Assembly (NCBI RefSeq): GCF_000423445.1
Contig: NZ_KE384018.1
Span: 1 to 64,000, forward strand
Origin: Acidipropionibacterium thoenii DSM 20276
GTDB lineage: Bacteria; Actinomycetota; Actinomycetes; Propionibacteriales; Propionibacteriaceae
Reading direction: 5' to 3'
DNA: 64,000 nucleotides
Shown here: positions 29,098 to 37,143 of the stretch, one piece after another
Position numbering within the stretch: position 1 is the first letter of the stretch
Layout: every line of letters starts with the position of its first letter
Notes under the pieces: model-generated
The model's input: only the letters and a program-made list of their open reading frames with translations
What the model was told of the DNA's origin: nothing
The model's database searches: none
Position numbers and translations under genes: made by a program

Positions 29098-30618
29098 GTG
29101 AGCGACGAGCGGTTCGACGACCGGCAGTTCTGGCTGCCGGCCCTCTATCAGGAGCAGTGGGTGCCGATGGTGCGCCTGGCTGCCCTGCTGATCTCGCCCG
29201 CTCGCCCTGATCTGGCCGGCGCCGAACTGCTGGTCCGCGACGAACTGGTCGTGATGTACCGCGACGATCCGACCTTCCACTCCTGGGACCACGTGGTGAG
29301 CACGCTGCGCGCCAATGTCACCACCGCGGCGCGCGGCGTCCACCTCGATGACACCGCCATCCGCGACCGCTCACAGCAGGGTAAGGCCGCCGGCATCAGC
29401 GGCGACCGGGCACCCCGCCATGGAACAGCCCGACCCGACGACCCAGGCGGCGCTCCTGAACTGCTGCGGGCTCTTGCCGGCCTGCCTCACCGGCTGCGTG
29501 ACGTCCTGGTCATCAAGTTGTACGCCGGGACCCGGCTGGCGGAGACCGCCGATGCCCTGGGAGCCACCCGCAAGGTGGTGCGCCGGCGGCGCGACAGGGC
29601 CCTGGCCGAGTTGTGCCGGATCTGCGACCGGTCCGACGGTGATGAGCTGGAGGAGGCTCTCGAGGAGCAGCTGAAACAGGCCGGGGACCGGCTCCAGCCG
29701 GGCGACTTCCGGGCGGAGGTGCTCGACCTGGCCCGCTCGGCCCGGCAGCGCCGTTCGCACTGGGGTCAGCGTCTCTTCGTCGTCCTGGTGCTGGTGGCAG
29801 CGCTGGCAGCCGGCTACGGCTTGTCGTGGCTGTGGACGATGCCCGATGATCAGGCCGATCCGTCCTCCAGTGGGGCGGTCACCGCCGGCGGCCAGGCGCC
29901 CGAGCCCTCCGGCTCGACCGCGATCTCCACCCAGGATGGTGTCGAGGTGTTCTATCTGGGACGCTCCGACGGATTGCTCTACCGGGAGATCCGCAACCTG
30001 CCGAATGTCGGGGACCGGCTCAATACTGCAGTGACCGCAGTGCTCAGCGTGGCTCCCCTGGACCCCGAGTACACCTCCAGCTGGTCCGGTGGGCAGGTCA
30101 ACGCCGCCAGCCTGGACGGCGACCGGATCACACTGGATCTGTCCCAGTCGGCGTTCGCCGGCTTCCACTCCCAGCATCAGGAGGAGACGGCGATCCAGCA
30201 GCTGGTCTATGCCGCCACTGCCGCGGTGGACAACGGGGAGAACAGGTGGGTGCGGATCCTCGTCGACGGGTCACCGAACCTGCCCCTGATCGGCAAGCCG
30301 CAGTCCGATTTCAAGCGCGGCGGAGCGAGCGTCCTCGGGCCGATGTGGGTCGACAGCCCGCTGGCCGGAGCCACCGCGAGCGGCGGGCTGCTGACCATCT
30401 CCGGGCTGGTGAGGTCAGGCCTGTCGCCACCGAGCTGGCAGCTCTACAGCGTCTCCCAGCGCAAGGTGGTGGACAAGGGTACGGTCGCCACCGGCAGCCA
30501 GCACAGCCCGTGGACCGCCTGGCAGCAGGAGGTGCCGGTGCCCGAGACCGCCGGGGAGTACCAGGTGATCCTCACCATCGGCCGGCAGAAGGCCATCAAG
30601 ACCATCACCGTCAAGTAG
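29098..30618 (+). CDS. ECF-sigma-like cytoplasmic domain fused through a membrane helix to GerMN and Gmad2 domains
   Basis: An unusual 506-residue fusion. Residues about 10-85 resemble ECF sigma region 2 (EQWVPMVRLAALLISPA). Residues about 120-175 resemble region 4, with a helix-turn-helix in LAETADALGATRKVVRRRRD. A single membrane helix follows at about 225-245 (LFVVLVLVAALAAGYGLSWL). A GerMN domain lies at about 283-390 (VEVFYLGRSDGLLYRE) and a Gmad2 Ig-like domain from about 417 to the end (WVDSPLAGATASGGLLTISG). The predicted topology is sigma-like part inside and GerMN/Gmad2 outside. AGGAG precedes the GTG start. Function is unknown; it could be a tethered regulator or a degenerate sigma factor kept as an anchor. 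Confidence 0.75.
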   Translation: MSDERFDDRQFWLPALYQEQWVPMVRLAALLISPARPDLAGAELLVRDELVVMYRDDPTFHSWDHVVSTLRANVTTAARGVHLDDTAIRDRSQQGKAAGISGDRAPRHGTARPDDPGGAPELLRALAGLPHRLRDVLVIKLYAGTRLAETADALGATRKVVRRRRDRALAELCRICDRSDGDELEEALEEQLKQAGDRLQPGDFRAEVLDLARSARQRRSHWGQRLFVVLVLVAALAAGYGLSWLWTMPDDQADPSSSGAVTAGGQAPEPSGSTAISTQDGVEVFYLGRSDGLLYREIRNLPNVGDRLNTAVTAVLSVAPLDPEYTSSWSGGQVNAASLDGDRITLDLSQSAFAGFHSQHQEETAIQQLVYAATAAVDNGENRWVRILVDGSPNLPLIGKPQSDFKRGGASVLGPMWVDSPLAGATASGGLLTISGLVRSGLSPPSWQLYSVSQRKVVDKGTVATGSQHSPWTAWQQEVPVPETAGEYQVILTIGRQKAIKTITVK

Positions 30619-30634
30619 CGGGGTTCGGCGCCGT

Positions 30635-31441
30635 TCAGCTGATGAGCCGTCCGGCCGCGGCGGTCGCGATCCGCGCTGGCAGCAACCTGACAGCGGCTGC
30701 CTGAGCCTTGTTGAACAGCCCGTCGACGGCCTGGGGACGGTTGCGGCTCAGGGCGGTGAATGCAGTGCGGACCACCTGGTCGGGACGACGCCGCCGACCT
30801 GGGAAGCCGTCGTCACCGGCGGCGCGGAAGAAGCCGGTACTGGTCGGCCCCGGGCATATCGCGGTGACCCGTACCCCCGAGCCCCTGGTCTCCTGCCACA
30901 GGGCCCGGCTGAAGGACAGCACGAACGCCTTCGCGGCGGCATAGCCGGCGAACCCGGGGACCGGCTGGAAGGCCGCGGTGGAGGAGACATTGATGATGGT
31001 GCCCTGGTGGCGGGCCACCATTGCGGGAAGCAGCGCCGAGCAGAGCTGGACCAGCGCCTGGCAGTCCACCGCGACCTCGCTGGCCAGCCGGTCAGGGGAG
31101 ATCTCGGCAACCGTGCCCAGGGTGCCGAAGCCGGCATTGTTGACGAGGGTCTCGATCTCGATCCCGCGGGCCGACAGATCGGCCAGCAACCCGGAAGTGG
31201 CCTGGGGCTTCGACAGGTCGACCGTCTCGGTGACGACCTGGACGCCATGGCCGACCCGAATCCGATCCGCCAGCTCCGCCAGCACCTCGGAGCGCCTGCC
31301 GGTCAGCACCAGATTGACGTCGCGGGCCGCCAGATAGTCGGCGAAGGCATGCCCCAGCCCGCCGGTGGCCCCGGTCACCAGGGCCCATGGGCGCTCGTCT
31401 GGGGTCGGGATCCGGTCAGTCGGCTGCTGGTGAGCTGTCAT
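30635..31441 (-). CDS. Short-chain dehydrogenase/reductase
   Basis: A classical SDR of 268 residues. It has the cofactor motif ALVTGATGGLGHAFADYL, the NNAG motif (LVNNAGFGTLG), the catalytic Ser in IINVSSTAAF, and the YxxxK pair in GYAAAKAFVLSFSRAL. An Arg in LVLTGRRSE suggests NADP(H) preference. The substrate cannot be inferred. It is divergent from glpD across about 200 bases and convergent with the sigma-like fusion gene. Confidence 0.9.
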   Translation of the reverse strand: MTAHQQPTDRIPTPDERPWALVTGATGGLGHAFADYLAARDVNLVLTGRRSEVLAELADRIRVGHGVQVVTETVDLSKPQATSGLLADLSARGIEIETLVNNAGFGTLGTVAEISPDRLASEVAVDCQALVQLCSALLPAMVARHQGTIINVSSTAAFQPVPGFAGYAAAKAFVLSFSRALWQETRGSGVRVTAICPGPTSTGFFRAAGDDGFPGRRRRPDQVVRTAFTALSRNRPQAVDGLFNKAQAAAVRLLPARIATAAAGRLIS

Positions 31442-31639
31442 GTCCAGATCTTAGGGCGGTCACGAATGCCCAGGGCTCGCAGCACGGGGTGCACGTCGGT
31501 TCGCAGGCCTGGCGTGGTGATGGCTGGGTGGGCAGTATCGGGAAATAAGCAAGATGGACATTGTCTAAATGCATCCTGTCCGGCCGGATCAGCTGACCTG
31601 TCCCGGCCCCGGAGACCACGACTTCAGGGAAGAAGAACT

Positions 31640-33424
31640 ATGAGCAACTCGGACGCCATCCTGTCGGAGCAGACCCGCGCTGACCACCTGGCCGCGATGG
31701 CCGCGACCGATCCGCACCAGGGGGACGCGGGCCCACTGGACGTCCTGGTGATCGGCGGTGGGGTGACCGGCGCGGGAATCGCCCTGGACGCCGCCACCCG
31801 GGGCCTGAGGGTGGGGATCGTCGAGGCCCAGGACTGGGCCTCGGGGACCTCCTCGCGATCCTCCAAACTGGTCCACGGCGGGCTGCGGTACCTCTACCAG
31901 CTGGACTTCCCACTGGTGGCCGAGTCACTGCGCGAGCGCGGTCTGCTGCTCACCACCACCGCCCCCCACCTGGTCAGGGCCCAGCCCTTCCTGTGGCCCC
32001 TGAAGACGCCGGTCATCGAGCGTGCCTACTCGGCGGTGGGCGTCGGGATGTATGACGCGATGGCCCAGTGGGCCCACCGTGGTTCGGTGCCGATCCAGCG
32101 TCACCACACCCGTCGGGGTTCCCTGAAGCTGGCCCCGGCGCTGCGCCGCGACGCCCTGACCGGTTCCATCGTCTACTACGACGCCCGGGTCGACGACGCC
32201 CGGCTGGTCGTCGATCTGGTGCGCACCGCGGTGCGCTACGGTGCCCTGGCGGCCAGTCGCAGCCAGCTGGTCGGGCTGTCCAAGGACCCCACCGGGCGGG
32301 TCGACGGCGCCGATCTGCGCGACCTGGAGACCGGTCAGCAGCTGCACGTGTCGGCCCGTACCGTGATCAACGCCACCGGGGTGTGGACCGAGAAGTCCCA
32401 GTCGCTGTCCGGCGGCTCCGGCGGACTCAAGGTGCTGGCCTCCAAGGGGATCCACATCGTGGTGCCCAAGGACCGGATCACGTCGGAGGTGGGGATCTTC
32501 CTGCGCACCGAGAAGTCGGTGCTGTTCATTATTCCGTGGAAGCGCTACTGGGTGATCGGCACCACCGACACCGCCTACCACCTGGATCGCCGCGAGCCGG
32601 TGGCCGACCGCAGCGACATCCAGTACATCCTCGACCACGCCAACGCGGTGCTGGCCGACCCGCTGACCGTCGACGACGTCATCGGCAGCTATGCCGGGCT
32701 GCGTCCGTTGCTGCAGCCGGGCACCCTGGATGGTGACGAGTCGACCTCGACGAAGGTGTCGCGGGAGCACACCGTCACCGAGGCCGCACCCGGCCTGGTG
32801 GTGATCGCCGGTGGCAAGCTCACCTCCTACCGCAAGATGGCCGAGGACGCCGTCGACTTCGCCCTGGAGAAGTTGGGGCAGGATGTTGCGGCCCACCCCT
32901 CGGTCACCGCCCAGACCCCGTTGCAGGGGGCCGACGGCTACCACGCACTGTGGAGCCGCCGTGAGGCGATCGCCGAGCACTCGGGGCTGAGCGTCGACCA
33001 TGTCGAGGATCTGCTGGACCGCTACGGCTGCGAGATCTCCGAGATCCTGCGGGCGATCGGCGACAGGCCGGATCTGGCCGGCGAGCTGACCGGCGCCCCG
33101 GAGTACCTGCGTGCCGAGATCGCCTTCGGCATCAGCCACGAGGGGGCCCTGCACCTGGAGGATCTGCTGGCCCGGCGGACCCGGATGCACTACGAGCACC
33201 GTGATCGCGGTCAAGGGGCCGCCGAGGAGGTCGCCGAGCTCGCCGGGGAGATGCTGGGCTGGGATGACCAGCAGCGGGCCGCCGAGATCGCGGCCTGGCG
33301 GGAGCGCTGCGCCGCCGAGGAGAAGGCGGCCGGCATCACCGGCGAGGTCGAGGCCCAGCAGATCCGCAACGAGGTGGGGGAGGCGACGCCGTTCATCGAC
33401 GTCGCCCCCGAGGTCCAGGGCTGA
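31640..33424 (+). CDS. glpD: Aerobic glycerol-3-phosphate dehydrogenase
   Basis: GlpD oxidises glycerol-3-phosphate to dihydroxyacetone phosphate at the membrane and feeds electrons to quinones. The 594 residues show the FAD motif DVLVIGGGVTGAGIALDAA, SSRSSKLVHGGLRYLYQLDF, and the C-terminal GlpD helical domain. The size matches the longer actinobacterial GlpD. The ATG at 31640 is preceded by AGGGAAGAAG. The 198 bases upstream contain a small inverted repeat, GACATTGTC at 31558-31566, near a possible promoter; I do not recognise a regulator for it. Confidence 0.94.
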   Translation: MSNSDAILSEQTRADHLAAMAATDPHQGDAGPLDVLVIGGGVTGAGIALDAATRGLRVGIVEAQDWASGTSSRSSKLVHGGLRYLYQLDFPLVAESLRERGLLLTTTAPHLVRAQPFLWPLKTPVIERAYSAVGVGMYDAMAQWAHRGSVPIQRHHTRRGSLKLAPALRRDALTGSIVYYDARVDDARLVVDLVRTAVRYGALAASRSQLVGLSKDPTGRVDGADLRDLETGQQLHVSARTVINATGVWTEKSQSLSGGSGGLKVLASKGIHIVVPKDRITSEVGIFLRTEKSVLFIIPWKRYWVIGTTDTAYHLDRREPVADRSDIQYILDHANAVLADPLTVDDVIGSYAGLRPLLQPGTLDGDESTSTKVSREHTVTEAAPGLVVIAGGKLTSYRKMAEDAVDFALEKLGQDVAAHPSVTAQTPLQGADGYHALWSRREAIAEHSGLSVDHVEDLLDRYGCEISEILRAIGDRPDLAGELTGAPEYLRAEIAFGISHEGALHLEDLLARRTRMHYEHRDRGQGAAEEVAELAGEMLGWDDQQRAAEIAAWRERCAAEEKAAGITGEVEAQQIRNEVGEATPFIDVAPEVQG

Positions 33425-33453
33425 CCTGCTCCTGGACTGACCTGCTCCTGGAC
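33422..33453 (+). repeat. Tandem 16-base direct repeat after glpD
   Basis: TGACCTGCTCCTGGAC occurs twice in a row (33422-33437 and 33438-33453), beginning inside the glpD stop codon. The second copy supplies the left arm of the neighbouring terminator hairpin, so the duplication may have created the terminator. Confidence 0.6.
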
Positions 33454-33481
33454 TGGGGCCGTTCCGCGGCCTCAGTCCAGG
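33447..33481. terminator. Bidirectional terminator between glpD and the antiporter gene
   Basis: 33447-33461 pairs with 33467-33481, 15 pairs with one G-U, around the loop TTCCG. It includes the stop codon of the convergent antiporter gene. No strong T-run follows. Confidence 0.6.
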
Positions 33482-35457
33482 TAGACGCTGCGCGCCTCCA
33501 GGGACAGCTGATCGGCGTCCAGGGTGTCCAGGGCCGCGCTGACGGCCTCGGGGCTGAACAGGCCGTCGTCGCTGGCGTCCAGCAGGGCATCGCGCTGGGT
33601 GGTGATGAGTTTGAGCGCGTAGTTGCGGGAGATCTCGGCGGCTCGGCGGCGGTGCTGCCAGGAGGTCACCGCCTTCTGCTGGTCGCCGGCACCGGCGGTG
33701 TCGTGGTCCGGGGACCCGGAGCCCTCAGTGCCAGAGCCTCGGGACGGACGTTCCGGTCCCGCGGGCTGCTGGCGTTCGGCATCCCGGTCGAGCGGCTGGT
33801 CGCGCATGGCTGCGAACTGACGCCAGGCCAGCGCCACCGCGGCCGCCTGGACCCGGTTCTCGTCGGCCTCGACATCCTCGTGCGCCGGTTCCGCCTGCTG
33901 ATCGGCACCGGCCTGCTGGTCGGAATCGGCGAGCTGATCGGCCTGGCCCTGCTGACCTGCGGCCGTCCGCCGGTCGGCACCGGCCAGCAGCTGACGCATC
34001 ACCGGGGGCACCGGGACCTCGCGGGCCGCCTGGCGCAGCAGGACGCGGATCTCGTGCTGCTCGTGGGGATCGAGCCCCTCGGCGGCGGCCGGTTTGAGCA
34101 GTGACACCGCAAGTCCCAGCGTGCTGCCCTGCAGCAGCAGCGACCCGGCTGCCACCAGGAAGGCGACGAAGACCAGGAAGGAACGGTGCGGGGTGTCCAG
34201 CGGCAGGGTCTGGGCGGCGGCCAGGGTGATGGCCCCGCGCATCCCCGCCCAGATCATCACCGCACCCTCGCGGGGCCCCAGCGGGTGGTCGATGTAGTAG
34301 TCCAGATCGGAGATCCGGCGGCGCAGCCGGGTGCGGATCCGTGCCACCCGATCGGCTCCCAGGGTGACCCCGCGGAACTCCATCGAGCCGTCCTCGGGGT
34401 CCTGGGCGGCGTCCACCCGATCGGTGACCGACTCCAGTCGCGGGCGGCGCCGGGAGTGGCGTCTGGAACGTCGCGACAGCAGGCGCAGCAGCGGAGTCAT
34501 GATCGCCGCCCGCAGCACCAGGGTCAGGACCAGGGCGGCCGCGGCGACCCCGGCGGCCAACTGCCAGCCGAATGACTCGGACTGCATGTCCTTGACGATC
34601 GCGGTGAGCTCCAGGCCCATCATCAGGAAGACCGCCGACTCCAGCACCAGCAGGATGGAGTTCCAGGTGTTGCGACTGGACATCCGCTGGGTCGGGGTGA
34701 GCACCCGGGGGCTGTGGTGGCTGGCCACCAGACCGGCCGCCACCGCCGCGACCAGGCCCGAGCCGTGCAGGTGCTCGGCGGGCAGGAAGGCCAGGAAGGG
34801 AGTCGCCACCGACAGCATCGTGTCGGCTGTCGGCTGGTAGGTCCTGGAGCGCAGCCAGATCATCAGATGGCCGATCAGCCATCCGACCACGATGGCCACG
34901 AGCACCGCCAGCAGGAAGTCGACGATCACCCGGCCGGCGCTCACCTGGCTGGCCATCGCCCCGATCGCGCTGGACAGGATCACCAGTGCCGAGGCGTCGT
35001 TGATGAGTCCCTCGCCCTCCAGCACCGTCACCACTCGCCGCGAGACGCCGGCCTCCTTGACGATCGAGGTGGCCACCGCGTCGGTGGGGCTGACGATCGC
35101 TCCCAGTGCCACGCAGGCGGCGACGCCGATCCCCGGTGCCATCCGATTGACGACGAAGCCGATCACCGCGGCCGAGATGGCGACCAGCAGAAAGGCCAGC
35201 ACGCTGATCGGCAGCAGATTGCGGCGGAAGTCGGAGACCGGCATCCGTACCGCCGAGGAGAACAGCAGCGGCGGCAGGATGATCATCAGCACCAGCTCCG
35301 GCTCCACCTCGATCTCCGGCATGCCGGGTACCAGGGCGACGATCCCGCCCAGCAGCAGCAGGACGATGGGGGAGGCGATGCCGCTCTTCTCGGCCACCGT
35401 CTGTGAGATCGCGATGACGAACATCGCGGCGATGATGATGACGACGACGATAGTCAC
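33472..35457 (-). CDS. Sodium/proton antiporter, CPA1 family, with long cytoplasmic tail
   Basis: The first 400 or so of 661 residues are polytopic with the CPA1 transport core: GAIVSPTDAVATSIVKEAG and EGLINDASALVI with the paired Asp residues of the exchange site. The tail of about 240 residues is hydrophilic, with a Gln/Asp/Ala-rich stretch (QADQLADSDQQAGADQQAE). The start is a GTG directly before a strong membrane segment (VTIVVVIIIAAMF); upstream frame extension into ilvA gives non-membrane sequence. The role is cytoplasmic pH and sodium homeostasis. Confidence 0.88.
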   Translation of the reverse strand: MTIVVVIIIAAMFVIAISQTVAEKSGIASPIVLLLLGGIVALVPGMPEIEVEPELVLMIILPPLLFSSAVRMPVSDFRRNLLPISVLAFLLVAISAAVIGFVVNRMAPGIGVAACVALGAIVSPTDAVATSIVKEAGVSRRVVTVLEGEGLINDASALVILSSAIGAMASQVSAGRVIVDFLLAVLVAIVVGWLIGHLMIWLRSRTYQPTADTMLSVATPFLAFLPAEHLHGSGLVAAVAAGLVASHHSPRVLTPTQRMSSRNTWNSILLVLESAVFLMMGLELTAIVKDMQSESFGWQLAAGVAAAALVLTLVLRAAIMTPLLRLLSRRSRRHSRRRPRLESVTDRVDAAQDPEDGSMEFRGVTLGADRVARIRTRLRRRISDLDYYIDHPLGPREGAVMIWAGMRGAITLAAAQTLPLDTPHRSFLVFVAFLVAAGSLLLQGSTLGLAVSLLKPAAAEGLDPHEQHEIRVLLRQAAREVPVPPVMRQLLAGADRRTAAGQQGQADQLADSDQQAGADQQAEPAHEDVEADENRVQAAAVALAWRQFAAMRDQPLDRDAERQQPAGPERPSRGSGTEGSGSPDHDTAGAGDQQKAVTSWQHRRRAAEISRNYALKLITTQRDALLDASDDGLFSPEAVSAALDTLDADQLSLEARSVYLD

Positions 35458-35500
35458 AGGGCCATCCTGGCACCTGCCGGATGACAGCTTCGTGACACCG

Positions 35501-37141
35501 TCACAACGGATCTGCCAGGAAGAACCGGTAGGCCGGGGAGTCCGAGGCATCGCGCCACGGGTAGCCGACGGCATCCAGATGGCTGACGAAGCCCGGATCA
35601 TCGCGGGCCCCGGCGAACCCGGCGAGCACCCGTCCGGTGTCCATCCCGAAGCTGCGGTAGTGGAACAGTGAGATGTTCCAGCGGCTGTCCAGGGTGGTCA
35701 GGAAATGCACCAGGGCGCCGGGCGCCTCGGGAAACTCGAAGCTGGCCAGCCGCTCCGCCAGATCCTGCGGTGGTCTGCCCCCGATCATGTAGCGCAGATG
35801 GGTCTTGGCGTTCTCGTCGTCGGACAGGTCGGCCACCCGGTAGCCGCCCTCCTGCAGCGCGGCGACGATCTCAGCGCGCTCCGCCGCGGTGTGCAGGGAG
35901 ACCCCGACGAAGACGGTGGCCCGCGCCGGATCGGCATACCGGTAGTTGAACTCGGTGACCATCCGGCCGCCGAGAATCCGGCAGAAGTGCAGGAAGGACC
36001 CGGGTCGCTCGGGGATCTCGACGGCGAACAGTCCCTCGCGCTGCTCGCCGAGCTGGGCCCGTTCAGCGATGTAACGCAGCGAATCGAAGTTGAGATTGGC
36101 CCCCGACAGGATGTGCGCCAACCGCTCGCCGTGCAGCCGGTGGCTCCGGACGTACTTCTTCAACCCGGCAAGGGACACCGCCCCGGCCGGCTCGGCGACC
36201 GCCCGGTTGTCGTCGAACAGATCCTTGACGGCGGCGCTGATCTCATCGGAGCCGACGGTCACGACGTCGTCGATGCACTCGCTCAGCACCCGGAAGGTCT
36301 CATCGCCGATCCGGGCCACCGCGACACCCTCGGCGAACAGTGAGACGTGGTCCAGACAGACCGGCCGGCCGGCCCGCAGGGCCGCGGCCAGGCAGGCCGA
36401 CTCCTCGGGTTCGACGCCGATCACCTGGACCTCCGGCATCAGCTGCTTGACGAGCACCGCGATGCCGGCGGCCAGCCCGCCGCCGCCGACGGGCACGAAG
36501 ATCCGGTCCAGCCGGGCATCGTCCTGGAGCAGCTCCAGTCCGATGGTCCCCTGGCCGGCGATCACCAAGGGGTCGTCGAAGGGGGCCACGTAGGTCAGCC
36601 CCTGCTCGGAGGCCATCGCGATGGCGTGGTCCTTGGCCTGGTCGAAGGCGGTGCCCGACAGCACCACCTCCCCGCCGAGCTGGCGGACGGCGTCCACCTT
36701 GATCGACGGGGTGCTGGTCGGCATCACGATGACGGCGCGGATCCCGAGTCGGGCTCCCGACAGCGCGACCCCCTGGGCGTGGTTGCCGGCCGAGGCGGTG
36801 ACCACACCGGCGTCTTTCTGCGCCTGGGTCAGCGAGCGCATCTTGTTGTAGGCGCCGCGGATCTTGAAGGAGTGCACCGGCTGGCGGTCCTCCCGCTTGG
36901 CCAGCACGGTGTTGTCGAGTCGGTCCGACAGCCGCTCCATCGGTTCCAGCGGGGTCTGGACGGCGACCTCGTAGACCGGGGCCCGCAGCACCGCGCGCAG
37001 GTAGTCCTGGGCGCTCATCGGCGTCGCCGACTCCGGGCTGACCGGTGGCCGGCTGGATGGTGCGGGACTGGCCTGTGCGGGACTGGCCTGTGCGGGACTG
37101 ATGGGCTCACGCCTGGTTGGCGTGGAGGGCTCGGCCGTCAT
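35501..37141 (-). CDS. ilvA: Threonine ammonia-lyase, biosynthetic type
   Basis: IlvA deaminates threonine to 2-oxobutanoate, the first step to isoleucine. The PLP Lys lies in PVHSFKIRGAYNKM, the Gly-rich phosphate loop is VPVGGGGLAAGIAV, and TASAGNHAQGVALSG is typical. Two C-terminal ACT-like regulatory repeats (EIPERPGSFLHFCRI and EFPEAPGALVHFLT) indicate isoleucine feedback control. I took the ATG at 37141, three bases after the ilvD stop, giving 546 residues. An ATG at 37018 (505 residues) is a serious alternative, because the extra 41 residues are a low-complexity Ala/Ser/Pro tail from a tandem repeat. Confidence 0.9.
   Translation of the reverse strand: MTAEPSTPTRREPISPAQASPAQASPAPSSRPPVSPESATPMSAQDYLRAVLRAPVYEVAVQTPLEPMERLSDRLDNTVLAKREDRQPVHSFKIRGAYNKMRSLTQAQKDAGVVTASAGNHAQGVALSGARLGIRAVIVMPTSTPSIKVDAVRQLGGEVVLSGTAFDQAKDHAIAMASEQGLTYVAPFDDPLVIAGQGTIGLELLQDDARLDRIFVPVGGGGLAAGIAVLVKQLMPEVQVIGVEPEESACLAAALRAGRPVCLDHVSLFAEGVAVARIGDETFRVLSECIDDVVTVGSDEISAAVKDLFDDNRAVAEPAGAVSLAGLKKYVRSHRLHGERLAHILSGANLNFDSLRYIAERAQLGEQREGLFAVEIPERPGSFLHFCRILGGRMVTEFNYRYADPARATVFVGVSLHTAAERAEIVAALQEGGYRVADLSDDENAKTHLRYMIGGRPPQDLAERLASFEFPEAPGALVHFLTTLDSRWNISLFHYRSFGMDTGRVLAGFAGARDDPGFVSHLDAVGYPWRDASDSPAYRFFLADPL
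37061..37100. repeat. 15-base tandem repeat in the ilvA 5' end
   Basis: TGCGGGACTGGCCTG is repeated 2.7 times. In the ilvA frame it encodes repeated PAQAS units. The unit length is a multiple of three, so copy-number changes would keep frame. Confidence 0.65.
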
Positions 37142-37143
37142 CG

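Noticed and set aside
31501-31639. GlpR or catabolite operator before glpD
   Set aside because: GACATTGTC at 31558-31566 is a short palindrome but matches no operator consensus I can name, and the promoter elements are unclear.
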